In this document: positions 23,545 to 35,550 of the stretch, piece after piece | Layout: the number at the start of each line of letters is the position of its first letter | Position numbering within the stretch: the first letter of the stretch is position 1 | Origin: Isoetes taiwanensis | Taxonomy: Eukaryota > Streptophyta > Lycopodiopsida > Isoetales > Isoetaceae | DNA length: 64,000 nt | Direction of reading: 5' to 3' | Assembly: GCA_021234155.1 (NCBI GenBank) | Contig: JAJEKV010000221.1 | Coordinates: 648,869-712,868, forward strand | Notes under the pieces: model-generated | Databases searched by the model: none | The model's input: the letters and a program-made list of their open reading frames with translations, nothing else | What the model was told of the DNA's origin: nothing | Translations under genes and position numbers: made by a program

Positions 23545-23865
23545 TTATGGTACATTCCCCTTTTGACCAAGCAGGTCGGCATCTCTTGTTGATGACCATC
23601 TCCTTCCTAGAAGTAAATCATAAATGTGCGCCTTTTCATCCATTCCTTCAAATGCAACCACAACAAAATTAGCGACCACAACAATTCCTTCAATATCTAT
23701 TGGTACTTTACTTACAATCCCTATGGGATTAATTCTTGAGTTAGAGAAAGATTTGATTACCATAGGAGCTTTCTTGTCTACCTCTAAGCCACATTGTTTC
23801 ATCACATGATGTGGCATAACATTTAGAGGTGATCCCCATCCAACAATACCTTAGACAAAGCTCTT
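23545..23865 (-). pseudogene. gypsy-3 aspartic protease
   Basis: The active-site region lies near 23840-23856 (VLLDG followed by a one-base frame break). The frame then continues NVMPHHVMKQCGLE-like to IEGIVVVANFVVVAFEGM and IYDLLLGRRW. The last motif is the usual LLGR-W end of the retropepsin fold. It would release mature Gag and Pol proteins. Confidence 0.75.
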
Positions 23866-23930
23866 ATCCCAATGTTGGTTGCTGCGTGAAAACACCGGGA
23901 TCATGTTCATCTTGTACTAGCATTTGCTCC

Positions 23931-24176
23931 TCAATGTGATTTGTAAAGCGCAATTTGCTCCTCTTGTGTGAGACAAACCTGTTCATCTTGAGTCAAGTTA
24001 AGCATCTTCTTTCTATAAGTGGGTGCAATCCTTAACAATGTAAGCAAATCTACACTAACTTTTGAATTTCTCATAAGTATTTCAAAATCATCACCATCCT
24101 TATCTTTTTTAGGAATTTTCGACAAGGCCGGGGGTACAAAGGCGCTTACCATCTTGTGCGGGTTGCTTGTTTTCAC
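23931..24176 (-). pseudogene. gypsy-3 Gag-protease linker
   Basis: The frame has a VSVDLLTLLRIAPTYRKKML segment, a small helical region commonly preceding the protease in this type of gypsy polyprotein. I cannot assign a separate function. Confidence 0.5.
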
Positions 24177-24389
24177 TTAGTTTACCTTTAGCAGCACTAG
24201 CTTCTATTTCTTCTTGAGATATCCCTTGTCTTTCATTCCCCTCATTATGCGACCATTATTTCTTCCGCTCTTCAAATTCTGCATAAATCGATGGGATAGC
24301 TAGTTTCGGACAAGTATTTGATAGTAGCGATGGGTTCAAGCGATTTTGGCTTTCTCTTGTCTTGCAAAATACTCTTTTACACTACATCT

Positions 24390-24490
24390 ATCTTCATAAT
24401 GTCCTGTAGCTTTGCAAAAGGCACAAACAGGACACTCTTTTCCATAATGGCCTCTCTTGTTGCACTTTAAGGCATATCCTGTACCAACAA
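24390..24490 (-). pseudogene. gypsy-3 Gag zinc knuckles
   Basis: Read on the minus strand there is KCNKRGHYGKEC, a first knuckle whose leading Cys is missing, and then a complete CCHC knuckle CAFCKATGHYEDRC. These bind packaging RNA. They are in a different frame from the capsid, so a break lies between 24490 and 24560. Confidence 0.75.
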
Positions 24491-24553
24491 ACATCAGAAG
24501 AATGAGTTTCTCTCATATAATGTGCACAAGGGGGATAATTTTTTCTTTCAGGT

Positions 24554-25516
24554 CTAGATGCTTTCAATTCTTGAAGTTGCTTGGTGACCTCGGTAAAGCC
24601 TCGACAACTTTATCAATCTACGCCTTGGTAGTAGCAAAGAAGATCTTGTCGATTCTTCATTTGCTTTGGGTTTCTTCTTATCTTTTTGTACAGCATATAC
24701 TGGTATAGCATCAGCACCCATATATTCTTGCTCAAAATCTGGGAGGAAAGGATCACTAGTGATGTGAATATCATCTGGTAAATAGGAAAGCACATCAGCA
24801 ATCTCAATGGCCTTGTTAAAAGCTTTGTGGATGGTTGCAAATCCCTCCTGTTTGTAAATCTTTAGCATCTTCCTGTGTACTCTTGGTCTACCAGTCAAAC
24901 CCTTTATGAAAGATGCAACAAGGTGTAAGGTATGGTTAGGTACTTGATTAGTTTGGCATTTTGTCAAGTACACATGAAATCTTTCCACATATTGGTGAAC
25001 AGTCTCACCATTTCTAATATGAAAGGTTTGTAATTCAAAAATGAGATCTTGAGGGTCATAAACCTTACCAAATCTAGATAAGAACCTTTTGACAATTTCA
25101 TCCCATGTGTTGATACCATCACTTATCACATATTCCAACCAAGCCCTTACTTCATCATTTTTGAAGCACTTCTTGAATTCAGCAAACTTAGTCCCTTTCT
25201 TGTGTCCATATTCTTGATAATATTCATCAAAGATCTTAAGAAAGTTGTTAGCACTCATGCTAGAATCAAATGTAGGAACAGGAATGGGGACATTGAGTTC
25301 AAAGTATTGAGCAGGCATACTAGCATTGAGATTTCTTGACTTATTAGGATGTCTGAGACACACCTTGAGGGGTAGCTTGTGTTTTACGTATTGTCTTGCA
25401 CCTCGGCATGGTGGGATGTTTTGGCATTTCGATCTAGGAGCCATAGTTCCCAAGAACCGGGTTGGATCTCGGTAGGAGCCTCCAAGATGTTGAGGGTAAT
25501 CTGGCAAAACCCTCAA
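24554..25516 (-). pseudogene. gypsy-3 Gag capsid
   Basis: The frame has a Gag retrotransposon domain: FLKIFDEYYQ, KNDEVRAWLEYV, TWDEIVKRFLSRF, VHQYVERFHVYLTKC and LVASFIKGLTG, in family order and spacing. The first 60 or so residues overlap the primer-binding region and LTR edge, so the real start is probably the later MAPRSKCQN or MPAQYFELN methionine. The C terminus is frameshifted (basic SSLLLPRRRLIKL). Confidence 0.87.
25464..25484 (-). promoter_or_regulatory. gypsy-3 probable primer-binding site
   Basis: Six bases inside the 5' LTR, the minus strand reads TGGAGGCTCCTACCGAGATC. It begins TGG, as needed to pair with a CCA-ended tRNA. It resembles the complement of the plant tRNA-Gln 3' end with one extra base, but the tRNA identity is from memory and uncertain. 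Confidence 0.55.
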
Positions 25517-27859
25517 CTAGAATGGTTTAGGACCTCTCCGGGTTGGGGCAGGCAACCACTCACGAACCTAAATTTTGCAAAAAACTTCTCACCACAAGCC
25601 TTTGTTAGTACAGCTTTCCCATTTCAAGAAAAACTACGTACTCTCTTTTCAATACCAAGTGCAAATAAGCGGAGGTTTTATCTTGAAGAATGTATGAATG
25701 TGATCCCAACAAATAGTATTAAAATGTGCAAGACCTTTTTTGAAGTCAGACTATTCTAGATACTTGAAAATTATATGCGACCTAGTCAAAAGCGGTCAAT
25801 ACCCTCGGCAGAGAGCGAGAAATTCTCGGATGTTTTGTGAAATATTCTTTTGATCGGGACAAGCGTGACTAATCAAATTGCTATTGTAGGCGGCGTGCAA
25901 CACCTCTTTTGGATTTATTTAGAATGCTGGATGAACAGGGAGTAATTTGCCACTGACAGACTGTGTTTTTTGATGACAGAGATATTTATCTAGATGTTTT
26001 TGCTTTTCCTGAGACAAAATAAAAGAGAATTACTGGGATCTTGATAACAATAGATGGATTTGGACTTTTGTTAGAGGAGTTTGTAGCTAAAAAAGATAGG
26101 TTTTGACTCTTATCGGATAACTAGAACTTAGTTTTGACTAATGTTTATATTTTTACATTTTCTTTGGATGCGGGGACGACTATTCCTATGAAGCCTAAGC
26201 AGGATCTTACTAATATCCAATGGGATTAAAACTAGAACAATATTTAGCGGATACGCATAAATTTCCTTGAAAAGAAAGTTGAGAAAAGAGAATTATACCA
26301 AAGTCGGATTTTCATTCACTTGACAATCATAACGGGGAGTCTCACATAACTTCAAATGGCTCACAATTCATGAGCCAATAATATAGGGATCGGACGAGAA
26401 TATTTGATCGCTTTTTTGCTCAATCGAGTAAATTGATGCGACAAGGAAGGTCAAATCCACTAGCGTAAGATCGCAGACCGACATGTATTTCATTATCAAC
26501 AATCTCCCAAATGCATAAAAGCCCTTGAAATTTCTGAATCGATTTGCCCCCCTTTTTGAAAATGCTTCGTTCTGTTTCAATTCTTGCAAAATCCAACAGT
26601 TACTCGTCGTTTTACACGGGCTTAGGGTTCTTGAGGTCACTTTCGGGTTAAATCGAGAGGATATAGTCATGATTAGGTAGTTTCGGTTTGCTAAAATCCG
26701 TTTCTTGGCACGCAAATTTTAGGGTTCTTGATTTTTCTTGCGAAGAAATATCCCACAGGTGGGAATGAAAAAGTGGGCCAAGGTATAAATATAGATCCAT
26801 TTCCCTGTTTATTGATTACGTGGTCTCCTCCCCCCCAAGCTCGGCTCGTGTTTCGACTTGGCATGCGGGGGGCGCCACTTGGCGAGGATGAGAGGGTAGA
26901 TAGATGGGGGGTTAGATGTAGGTAGGTTTACCATTTTTTTCAATGAGGCACGCGTTTCCCAAGGAAGCCATTTAGAAGGTCAATATAAACTCTTTTTTTC
27001 AAAATGTTTGTGCGGTGGCATGATTTCATGAGGGCTACGGGGTGGTATCATCAAATTTTTGAATGGAATACTTTGATTTTTTGGTGGAAAAAATAAATGA
27101 AGTGACTAGGCATGGGACTTGGTGAGGTGGCAAAAATGATGATGATGTGGCACTTAAGGGTTGGTAACCATCTTTTCCCCTAGTCAAAATGATTTTTTGG
27201 TGAGGTGGCATGAAGTATGGATGATGTGGATGACACGTGTGATGTGAGATTATGAATGATGAAGTGGATGTTATGGAATGCTACTAGGGAGTTCACCTCT
27301 TGCATAGTTGGACAAATCTTGCTTTTTTTTTGTCCTTCTTTTGTAAGACCTAGTAGATATTTAGAACCTAGGTATTCTTGAAATGAATTCATGGGGCTCC
27401 CTAGTGCTTAACTTTGGTGAGTAGGTGGATGGAGCATGGAGTGCACCATAGTATGTAATGAGAGGAGATGGAGATGTGGGAAAAAAAAGGCTAGACATGG
27501 AATGGAGAAGATGATTCAAGACATAGAATGGAAGAGAATGGCTAGGCAATTCTTCAAGAACCTTAAGAATATCAAACTTCAATGCTCAAATGGTGAACAA
27601 GATATCATACCAAGTTGTGACCTTGCAATCTTCAATGGGGTATCGAATTTTAGTAACTTGCCTTGTGACCTCCCAGTTAGCCAAAATATTCCTTTTATGT
27701 TTCCCAAGTGAATGTCCTTCTTTGGTTCTTCAAGTCCTTGTGTCCTTTGTAGCTTTTCAAATGGTCTTCAAGTTGCAACTTCAAATACTCCTTGTGTGCT
27801 TATTGAACCATGTATTTGGAAATGCCAATGGCTCTTCTATGCTGCCATGAGTGGCAGCA
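25491..27859 (-). repeat. gypsy-3 5' LTR
   Basis: It is the partner of 11237-13667. On the plus strand it starts TGAGGGTAAT and ends GCAGCA, giving TG...CA on the coding strand. It contains repeated GATGATGTGG/GGTGAGGTGGCA stretches at about 27120-27260. Confidence 0.9.
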
Positions 27860-28193
27860 CATTGTTCCAGTTTTAGCATATTATTACGGTGCAAGGCCCT
27901 GTCGTGCTCTAGATACCCAATAATTCTACTGAGATTCTCTTGTGATTCCCCTATATTCTTCAAGACTCTATGTACTAGATTTAGCATTCATGAAGATTCC
28001 CCTAGATTCTTTTAGAATTTTCTATTTTGATTGAGGTGCTTACCCATGAGCATTTAGAACCTTCCAAAACAATCTATTTTGGAACTGTGCAATATTTCTA
28101 AAACACTTTCTATTTTTAGACCGAGGTGCTTGCCCATGAGCATCTAGAACATTTTTTTTTCAAGATTTATATTGTACACCTTTATTTTGAAAC
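27860..28193 (+). repeat. Family R repeat, copy B, 5' part
   Basis: It resumes with CATTGTTCCAGTTTTAGCAT, matching the start of copies A and C, then the body units (GAGGTGCTTACCCATGAGCA and AGAACATTCTA types). Gypsy-2 cuts it at the 5-bp target GAAAC (28189-28193). Confidence 0.75.
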
Positions 28194-28774
28194 TGTTAGT
28201 CATGTTCCTCCTGGTACAAGACTATTCATGCATACGACGGACCAAGTCAAGTCCAAGAATCCACAGTCAGGCACGGGTCAGTCGTCAAAGGCCCAGCAAA
28301 AGACCAAGCACCAGACCACGCAGTCAAAGCCCGCGTCTGCTACCAAGAGGGCGGCTCGGACAAATAATGACCGTCACCTGCGTCGTCGTCGGGGTGATTC
28401 GGGCACTTCAAGAGGCACCGCCAAGCATTCCACCAGAATCGGGCCTCCTTCGAGGAGTCGGCACGAAATCGATCGAGTGTCTATATTGGGCCAAAGGCCA
28501 TTGTACTATATATATGAGTAGAGCTAGCACATGAGTTTTTAGATGAGTTTTGAGTCTTGTCTCATTTCAGTTCTCTCTCGATTGCGAGAGCTCATGTATC
28601 TTCATTGACATCAAGGAAGCTTATTATTGTGATCTCATTGTTCTCTTTTGTTCTCTTTTCCCTTTTCCTTGTCTTTCTTGCAAATCCCGCGTGACATAGT
28701 CCCGGATTCTCTGTTAGATCCAAGAGTCCTCACGGAGGGTGTCTTGCGAGGAGTTCGAACCCGGACCCCAAACA
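28194..28774 (+). repeat. gypsy-2 5' LTR
   Basis: It starts TGTTAGTC and ends CCAAACA. A TATA box CTATATATATGAG lies at about 28504-28516, followed by a probable transcript start. Its sequence is very close to 38901-39486. The differences sit mainly at CAG/CTG/CCGG sites (for example around 28258-28390 and 28705-28770). I could not find a convincing primer-binding site immediately after it. Confidence 0.92.
28504..28516 (+). promoter_or_regulatory. gypsy-2 LTR TATA box
   Basis: CTATATATATGAG occurs here and, identically, in the 3' LTR at about 39213-39225. It is the probable RNA polymerase II core promoter of the element. Confidence 0.6.
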
Positions 28775-29822
28775 CTATCGCGCATTTACGAGGGTCTGAT
28801 TTTTCCTTCCATCATGTCGGCTCGAGGTTTCCTCTGAAGAACTTCTTTGCCAAGCGGCGGCTCATTTGGGCGCCATCCAGCGAGGTCATTTTGGGATATG
28901 TATGACAATCGCTTATGACATTGAGGGAGGTCATTATCCGCTCCACGCTCGGTCGGCACCTCCTACCCCTCGTGCTCATTTCGACCCGGGGTCTCCCCAC
29001 ATTGTGTCGTCATTGTTCACAACCGCAATCTCCACAACATACCCTGTTCACCCCGCCTCACTATTTCCGGACTCGGCGGCACCTATATCAACATCCCTTC
29101 GGTCACACCCCTCTTAGTCACAACCTTCTTCACCTCTGGTGGGATGGGCTACCATCAAGTGTCTTTTGGCCCTACCCATGTTCACGACTTTTCGGTCTTC
29201 TCCATCTTTTCAGCATGCTCTTCTGTCTATCCGGACCAGCGATCTCAAGCCTCATGAGGATGGCTCCCAAGGCCCTTCCCCACTAGATCTTTGCTTTTGG
29301 TGGACCCCAAGTTTTTCGGTTCCACCTCCTTGCTCTCGATCTCGGGGCTGTACCACCTCTTTATGCTTACGCATATCCTCCGCCAAATCCCCTATCTATC
29401 GCCCGATTCAGCCTTCCTCGACCCTCTCATAATTTGAAGTTGACTTATCCCACTTTTGGCAACACTAAAGGCAAACCTACGGATCAAAGTGCTTGGCACA
29501 CATGGAGAATTTGAAGCCTTGGCCATTTTAAATGGTCATGCAGCCACAACTCAAATTTCATATCTTTTCGACCCGCTTTCGAGGGCCCCTCATCGGTGCA
29601 ATGGCCAAAAGAGTCACCGGAAACAAAGTTGGCGAGGAGGGAAATGGCGCCTTTACGTCTCATTATGGCACCCACGGACGATGATTAGTTACTCGTCAAG
29701 CAACTCAATGACCTTCAACAAGAGCCCACGAGTCGCCCCGGGATTTTTGCGGACCGTCTTCACATTCGTCGGTAAACTCCGGGGAGTTACCCCGCCGCCA
29801 AAGCCGGATCCTCGTCACGGTT
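28775..29822 (+). pseudogene. gypsy-2 leader and degraded Gag capsid
   Basis: The stretch carries pieces of a Gag domain in several frames: a LKLTYPTFGNTK stretch near 29430-29460, LVKQLNDLQQEPTS near 29695, and FADRLHI followed by a GVTPPPKPD segment near 29750-29810. Stops and shifts separate them. The clustering of CGG/CCGCC around the breaks suggests that some of the damage is read error. Confidence 0.6.
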
Positions 29823-32150
29823 TTGCGGGGCCTTCCTCCTGCCATTCGACTCATGACAGATTACCTGCGTCCCAAATCTTTGGAGCAGGCCATTGAATTG
29901 GTCAATCACTCGGTCAATGTTTCTTCTCGGGGTGTTGCTCTGCAGGAACTCCCTTTCATGCCCCCCGTCATGGTTCCTCAGAACTTTGTTCAACCTCAGC
30001 AAGCAAATCCACAACGCGCTCACATCTGGTGTACTATTTGTAAATATCAAGGTCATCTGGCAAATGAATGCAACGCCTCCAATGGCCTTCCTCATTGTAA
30101 AAGATGCAATATGTGCAATCATGCCACAGAAGAATGCACGCGATCTCATCCTCCACCTTTTCGTAATAAAATGGTCTTTCAAGTCCAGACCACGCCTCAA
30201 CAACAACAGTCATATCAGCCTCAGCAATATCAAGCTCAACAACCGCAGCAGTATCAACAACCGCAGCAGTATCAACAAACGCAGCCATCTCAGCAGTCAC
30301 GAGGACAAGGCAACCGTCCTCCTTTTGATCCTTCCAAGGCTCAATGTTATCATTGTCATGAATGGGGTCACACCACCACGGCGTGTCCTCAACTGCCTCA
30401 AGTTCAAGCTCAACTTCCAGGTTCCAATCAACCGGCTTCTGTCCGTCTCACGGCTTATCAACTCTGGGTGGCCAACGGGAAACAGGGCCCTCATCCTGTT
30501 TTGAGAAAGCCTCCTCGGCCGCCTCAACAACAGCGACCTCAGCAAGCTGCGTCTACTTCCAATCCTATGGATCAACAAGCTCAGGAGGAGATTTATCAGG
30601 CTCTCAACCCTCCTGTCCAACAGTCCAATTGGGTTGGTCTTGTCTCGTGTCACACACGGGCTTCATGCCCTTTGACCATTATTCCTCATGACACGCAACA
30701 TGCTTTTGCTGTGGAAACTGTCCCTCATAACGATGATAAAAAAGTTCACTTCGCACCTGATCTTGACAAACTTATGCCTCATGTCATGCCTAAAGTGAGA
30801 CAAAGTATTCTGAAACTCATGCAGGCTGCGGAAGGTCGAACACTGGCAAATGTTCATGCCACCACGAGAGCTCAGCAGCGTCAGGCAGCACCATCATCAT
30901 CTACCAGTGCACGCTCTAAGCCATATCCAAATATTGCTGTTGAGGTCGAGCTTCTCAAAGACGTTTCTGCTTCTTTACCACAGTCCCCAGCTCCATTGGA
31001 CCCTGCGGACCCCTTTTCACATGTTCCCTTGGAACTTCAGGAAGAACTTGCCAAGATCAAGATTCCCTTGAGCCTGGCCACTATTTTGAAACTCTGTCCG
31101 GCTCTCAAAGATCAGTTACCTCTTCCCACGGTTCTGGTTGGAGCTGTTGCGACTTCAACACCCACGGTGCATGCCACGGTGGGCAATCAACATATCAATC
31201 ATGTCCAAATTGATGGTGGTAGTGCTGTCAATCTCATTACTGATAAACTCAGGAAGCAATTGGGCATCAAACAATTATACCGTGCCCCTTATGACATCAA
31301 ATTGGCAAATGGCCATATCACGCGCCCTCAAGGCGTCACTCCTCTTCTCCACATAAGCATTGGTGATCTCAAATTCCCCTTGGAATTTGGTGTTTGGAAA
31401 GCAGGAGAAGATCCTGATGATTATGAAATGCTGGTTGGACGACCTTTTCTCCGCCAGGCTAAGAGTATTCATTACTGGGCCACGGACCAACTTGTTATCA
31501 CTGATGGCCATCTCAATGCCACCATGGATCTGGAAACTGGCCAATTGATCTCTGTCGAGAATGTTGAACCTTCCATCTCAGACACTGACTCTGAAGAAGC
31601 CCAAAATATTTATCATGTTCAAGCTCCTCCAGCGGGTCTACCTCTCTCCTCTTACCCTGAGTATGCTGATCCCTGGGGTGACATGACGCTCGATCAGGAC
31701 CAGGCCGTGGCGGCTCTCTTGGACCCTTACCTGGCTTCCTGCAATCGCATTCAACGTCTTGATCATTTTTCTGATCCACTTTCTTCTTCCGAGACAGTTG
31801 ATGTACATGCCGTCATGAAGCAACCCTTGCTTGATGACGCTCAGCAGCCTCTTTTCTTCACGACGCAAAATGCTGCTCCTCCCGTCATGCTTCAGCCTCC
31901 TGCTCATCAGGTTCAGGACACGGAGGTTGTTCCTCACATTCAAACTCCAGAAGTGGAAATCGTGGACATTGGAAACAATCAACCAGTCCGCTTAGCTGCT
32001 AAACTTCCACCTACTTATAAAGCACGCGCTGTGACGCTGTTCAAGAAATTCAAACATATCTTTGCTTGGAGCTACAAAGACCTTCGAGGTATCAAAAAAG
32101 AATTGGGGGAACTCACCATTCCTACCAAACCTGATGCACGCCCAATCTAG
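29823..32150 (+). pseudogene. gypsy-2 Gag C-terminus, nucleocapsid, protease and RT start
   Basis: The 775-residue frame begins inside Gag (MRGLPPAIRLMTDYLRPKSL). It has three CCHC knuckles (CTICKYQGHLANEC, CKRCNMCNHATEEC, CYHCHEWGHTTTAC) flanking a Q/P/Y-rich low-complexity stretch (about residues 125-165). The aspartic protease carries the active site QIDGGSAVNLIT near residue 460 and a closing EMLVGRPFLRQ. An acidic/proline linker leads to the N-terminal RT segment KKFKHIFAWSYKDLRG. A TAG at 32148-32150 ends it where the RT should continue, probably CAG misread or mutated. The methionine at 29823 is not a real start. Confidence 0.88.
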
Positions 32151-32971
32151 CAACGACAGTACAGGCTCAACCCAAATTACCGCGGACGGCGTCAAGGCTG
32201 AAATTGACAAACTCTTGGTGGCGGCCTGATTTATGAGGTCAAACATTCTGAATGGGTGAGCCCCATCGTCATTGCTCTCAAACATAATGGTAAGATCCGT
32301 GTTTGCGTGGATTACAGAAAACTCAATCAAGCCACAGAGCGTGATCATTTTCCGCTTCCCTTCACAGACCAGGTTCTTGAAGAAGTTGCTGGTCATGAGA
32401 TGTACTCTTTCATGGATGGTTTTTCAGGGTACAATCAAATTTCTATCAAGCAAGAAGATCAACTCAAAACTACCTTCACCACCCGGTAACTTTTGCCTAC
32501 AAGGTGGTCCCTTTTGGCTTGTCAAACTCTCCTTCAACCTTTCAGCGCATCATGCTCTCTGTCTTTCAAGACTTTATGAAGGATAAACCTTTTCTTCAGA
32601 TCTTCCAAGATGATTTTTCTGCCTACAGTTCCATGGATGATCACTTGGACAAATTGGAGCTTGTCTTTCAAAAATGTGATGAATCTGGCATTAGTCTCAA
32701 TCCTGAGAAGTGCACCTTCTGCGTCACCAGCGTGCGTTACATTGGGTCATGTGGTCAATTAAAGAAGGCATCACCACGGATCGCTAAAATCAGTTGTGTA
32801 CTGAACGCTCAAGCCTCTAATATCAAAGAGACACGCTCTTTCCTGGGTAAGGTAAATTACTATTCCACCTTCATTCCTGGACTTGCAGCTATAGCTGACC
32901 CCATTCATAAACTCACGGGGGATGAATCCACTTGGGCTTGGACTTCCCAAGCTTTAAGTCGCCGAAGTTGA
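32151..32971 (+). pseudogene. gypsy-2 reverse transcriptase
   Basis: Pieces in three frames follow family order: SEWVSPIVIALKHNGKIRVC and DYRKLNQATE (32245-32340), MYSFMDGFSGYNQISIKQED (about 32400-32460), VPFGLSNSPSTFQRIM (32507 on) and the catalytic IFQDDFSAYS (about 32600). They end with the thumb region NPEKCTFCVTSVRYIG and a connection segment. Frame breaks lie near 32190-32235 and 32485-32505. The first breaks at GGACGGCGTC, a place where family members have a CTG-containing codon pair. Confidence 0.88.
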
Positions 32972-33010
32972 AACATTACTTACTCGAGCCCCGGTTCTTG
33001 TTCCTCCTCA

Positions 33011-33373
33011 ATGGGACAAGCCCTTCCACGCTCATGTTGGCGTCTCGCTTTTGCCATTGGTGCTGTTCTCTCTCAGGCCTATGATGAAACCACGGATAAA
33101 CCAATCCGCTATGCCAGCCAGAAACTCAATCCTGCTGAGCGCAACTATTCTGCCACGGAAAGGGAAGCCTTGGGCTTAGTCTTTTGTGTCCAACGTTTCC
33201 GACATTATTTGCTGGGAAGCCAGATCAAGTTCTTTGTTGATCATCAAGCTCTTCTTTATTTGATCAACAAAGCGACGCCCACGGGACGCATTGCCCGCTG
33301 GGTCCTTCTTACGCAAGAGTTCGCTCCCGCCGAAATTGTTCATAAAGGCAGACAAATCTCATGTGGTGCCTGA
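33011..33373 (+). pseudogene. gypsy-2 RNase H
   Basis: The frame shows FAIGAVLSQAYDETTDKPIR, NYSATEREALGLVFC and FVDHQALLYLINK, the standard gypsy RNase H landmarks. The first catalytic Asp region (about 33000-33035) is lost to a frame disturbance. It stops early at TGA 33371-33373 inside the tether before integrase. Confidence 0.88.
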
Positions 33374-34290
33374 TTATCTTCACGCATCCACCGCGGATGA
33401 TCCCTCCACGGTGTTTTCGGCGCCTTTCCCGGCGCTCAATTGTTCACGGTCGGTCACGCCCCATTGGTTTCACAACTTTCAGCAATATCTTCTCAGCGGT
33501 GCTCTTCCTCCCGCCGATCCGACGCCTCTCTCGGACAAGTTTCGCTCCCGCCGTCGGAGTTTCGGAGAAGTCCGTGACTATACCATGGTTGCGAGGCCAT
33601 TTGTATAAACGAGGCAAAGACATGGTCCTCCGTCGTTGTGTCCTCCCTCATGAGGTGCCCGATATTGTTCGACAAGCCCACGATGGGCTTGGTGGTGGTC
33701 ATTTTAGTGGTGCGCTTACGGCATGCAAAATTCTTTTGGCGGGGATACGCCCGCCCACGCTCTTCAAAGATGCCCACGCTTATGCTCGCATGTGTGACGC
33801 CCATCACCGCGTGTGGGAAAGCCCACGCCCGCGGACGCTCTTCCCTTGGCGCCGGCCGCCACGCCCACCCCCTTCAAGCAAATGGGAAATGGATTTTGTG
33901 GGGCCCATGGACCCGGCCGCTGCACACCCGCGTGCGTTATATTCTGGTCATCACGGATTATGCTACTAAATGGGCGGAAGCTTGTGCACTTCGACAACAC
34001 CATTGCCAAAGACCGCCAAAGGTTCTCTACACGCATATCATCCGCGGCGTTTTCGTTGTCCCGCGGAACTTGTTAGTGATCGTGGCGTGCATTTTGTCAA
34101 TCATAGCATCAAAGAGCTGGCCGGATTATCTTCACATCCAACACCGGAACCTCAAGGAAATGGCTACGGCTGAAAGTACCAACAAAACACTCATCACGGT
34201 TCTCAAGAAAATGCGGACGCGGCGAGAACGACCGCGGGAAAAGTTGCCCTCTTGTTCTTTGGGCTTACAACACTAGTTTCAAAATAGCTA
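33374..34290 (+). pseudogene. gypsy-2 integrase core, degraded
   Basis: It is spread over at least four frames. The zinc finger is represented by DIVRQAHDGLGGGHFSGA with a second half reading MCDAHHRV, where Cys is expected. The catalytic core has Asp in EMDFVGPMDP and a VRYILVITDYATKWAEA stretch, Asp in ELVSDRGVHFV (about 34065-34100) and Glu in ATAESTNKTL (about 34162-34195). G/C-rich patches coincide with the breaks. It is non-functional as written. Confidence 0.82.
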
Positions 34291-34800
34291 CCGGGTCACA
34301 CTCCTTTCAAACTGGTTTATGGTCAAGAAGCTCTCATGCCTTTTGAATATATTCTTCCAACTCTCCGTTTTCAACTTGCTACCGCCCATAATCCACCTGC
34401 TGCACTCAAGGAAAGGGTTTATCAATTGGAACAGTTGGATGAACTTAGGCGCGATGCTTATATTCGTGTTCTTCATGGACAACAGTTGCAGAAATCATTG
34501 TCTTAAAACAAAAACATTCAACGAAGGTGATTTGGTTCTTCTTTATGAGTCTCGTTACAAAAATTTTCCGGGCAAGTTAAAGTTCCGATGGCTTGGTCCG
34601 TATCAAAATCATTCAAGTTGTGCAACCAAGTGTTTTCAAGCTTGCCGAACTAGATGGCACTCCATTACCTACACTGGTTAATGGCTTTCGCCTCAAACAA
34701 TTTCATACAACAGAAAGTCACAATCATCCACCAGATGTTGTTCCAAATACAGACACAACAGATAGTGACTAACAAGCGGCATATTTATATTATAGAGGTG
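34291..34800 (+). pseudogene. gypsy-2 integrase C-terminal module
   Basis: Fragments match the family tail: a TPFKLVYGQEA-like stretch at about 34300-34335, QLDELRRDAYIR at about 34430-34470, and FNEGDLVLLYESRYKNFPGK then RWLGPYQ at 34517-34605. The last is the GPY/F-type module that follows the integrase core. No chromodomain follows. Frame breaks lie near 34290 and 34620. Confidence 0.75.
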
Positions 34801-35550
34801 AAATTTTTACAAAATGTGAGCAGAGCCCATCTATTTCCGCTGGCTGAGCGCCCTATCTACTAAGTCCTAAGGAGAAAACCCCTCTACTCCGGGTTTGGAG
34901 CAGAGGTGATACGCAGGATGATGGTAGTAATTACGCTTCGGGGTGGTCCCAAGCAGTCGCGAATCACCTCCATCCCGTTGATGTGGGGATCGGGATGCTC
35001 GCAACCATCCCAAGACACCATTTCGTCCATGGCAATGCCACGGTTGTGGCACCGCCAGAGGTCCAAGCAGTCCATCTTGCATGTAATCCACTCGAGGCAG
35101 GGCGGCATAGTGCACTTGTCGGCGTACCGGTCAGTAGGCATACTGGCGCCATCCCGGGTGTCTCATCTTCCACCTTGTTTCGCCTTATATAGCCAACCGA
35201 GGACCTCCTACACGGCGTGGACCAATCAGTAAATTTGCCAACGTGTTTGCAATGCAAGGCTGTTTCTAAATGGGGAATCTTCTCTCCCGCCGCATATCTA
35301 GCCATGGTACCTTCTGACACCTTCGTTTTAATGATATCCCACTTCGAGTTGCCGGCATTAAATGACATTCTTTCTTTTCACGCCCGTCGACCATTAATGA
35401 GCATCCTTTAGCCAGCTGTCACATCCGACCATTCTCTTACGTCTCATGTCCACCGTTCATTGCTTCTCCCTTTACTGTTTGGGGACTTAGCCAAAATTTT
35501 GCCTCTCAATTGCCTCCTTCGCATCTATCACCACGTGGCATCATCAACGG
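34801..35550 (-). other. gypsy-2 3' region with antisense cysteine-rich open frame
   Basis: There is no sense-strand retroviral domain here. On the minus strand a frame at 35141-34884 reads CTMPPCLEWITCKMDCLDLW and then a RCHNRGIAMDEMVSWDGCEH segment. The regular Cys/His spacing looks coding. A longer overlapping frame starts at 35368. Antisense genes downstream of integrase are known in some plant gypsy elements of the Tat group. I infer a similar gene but cannot name a family. Confidence 0.4.

Larger units (their letters stand above)
11237..27859 (-). mobile_element. Ty3/gypsy LTR retrotransposon gypsy-3 (minus strand, contains nested Harbinger)
   Basis: A 16.6-kb interval, about 11.0 kb without the nested DNA transposon. 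Read on the minus strand it has a 5' LTR (25491-27859), primer-binding site, gag with zinc knuckles, protease, an extra RNase H-like domain, reverse transcriptase, RNase H, integrase and a 3' LTR (11237-13667). LTRs of about 2.4 kb are long for gypsy. It lies at a junction between family R copies A and B. No clean target duplication is visible, so one edge may be altered. All coding regions are broken. Confidence 0.9.

Noticed and set aside
28126-29432. Overlapping plus-strand frames in the gypsy-2 5' LTR and leader as genes
   Set aside because: They are arginine/serine-rich chance frames in GC-rich LTR and leader sequence and do not agree between the two LTRs.
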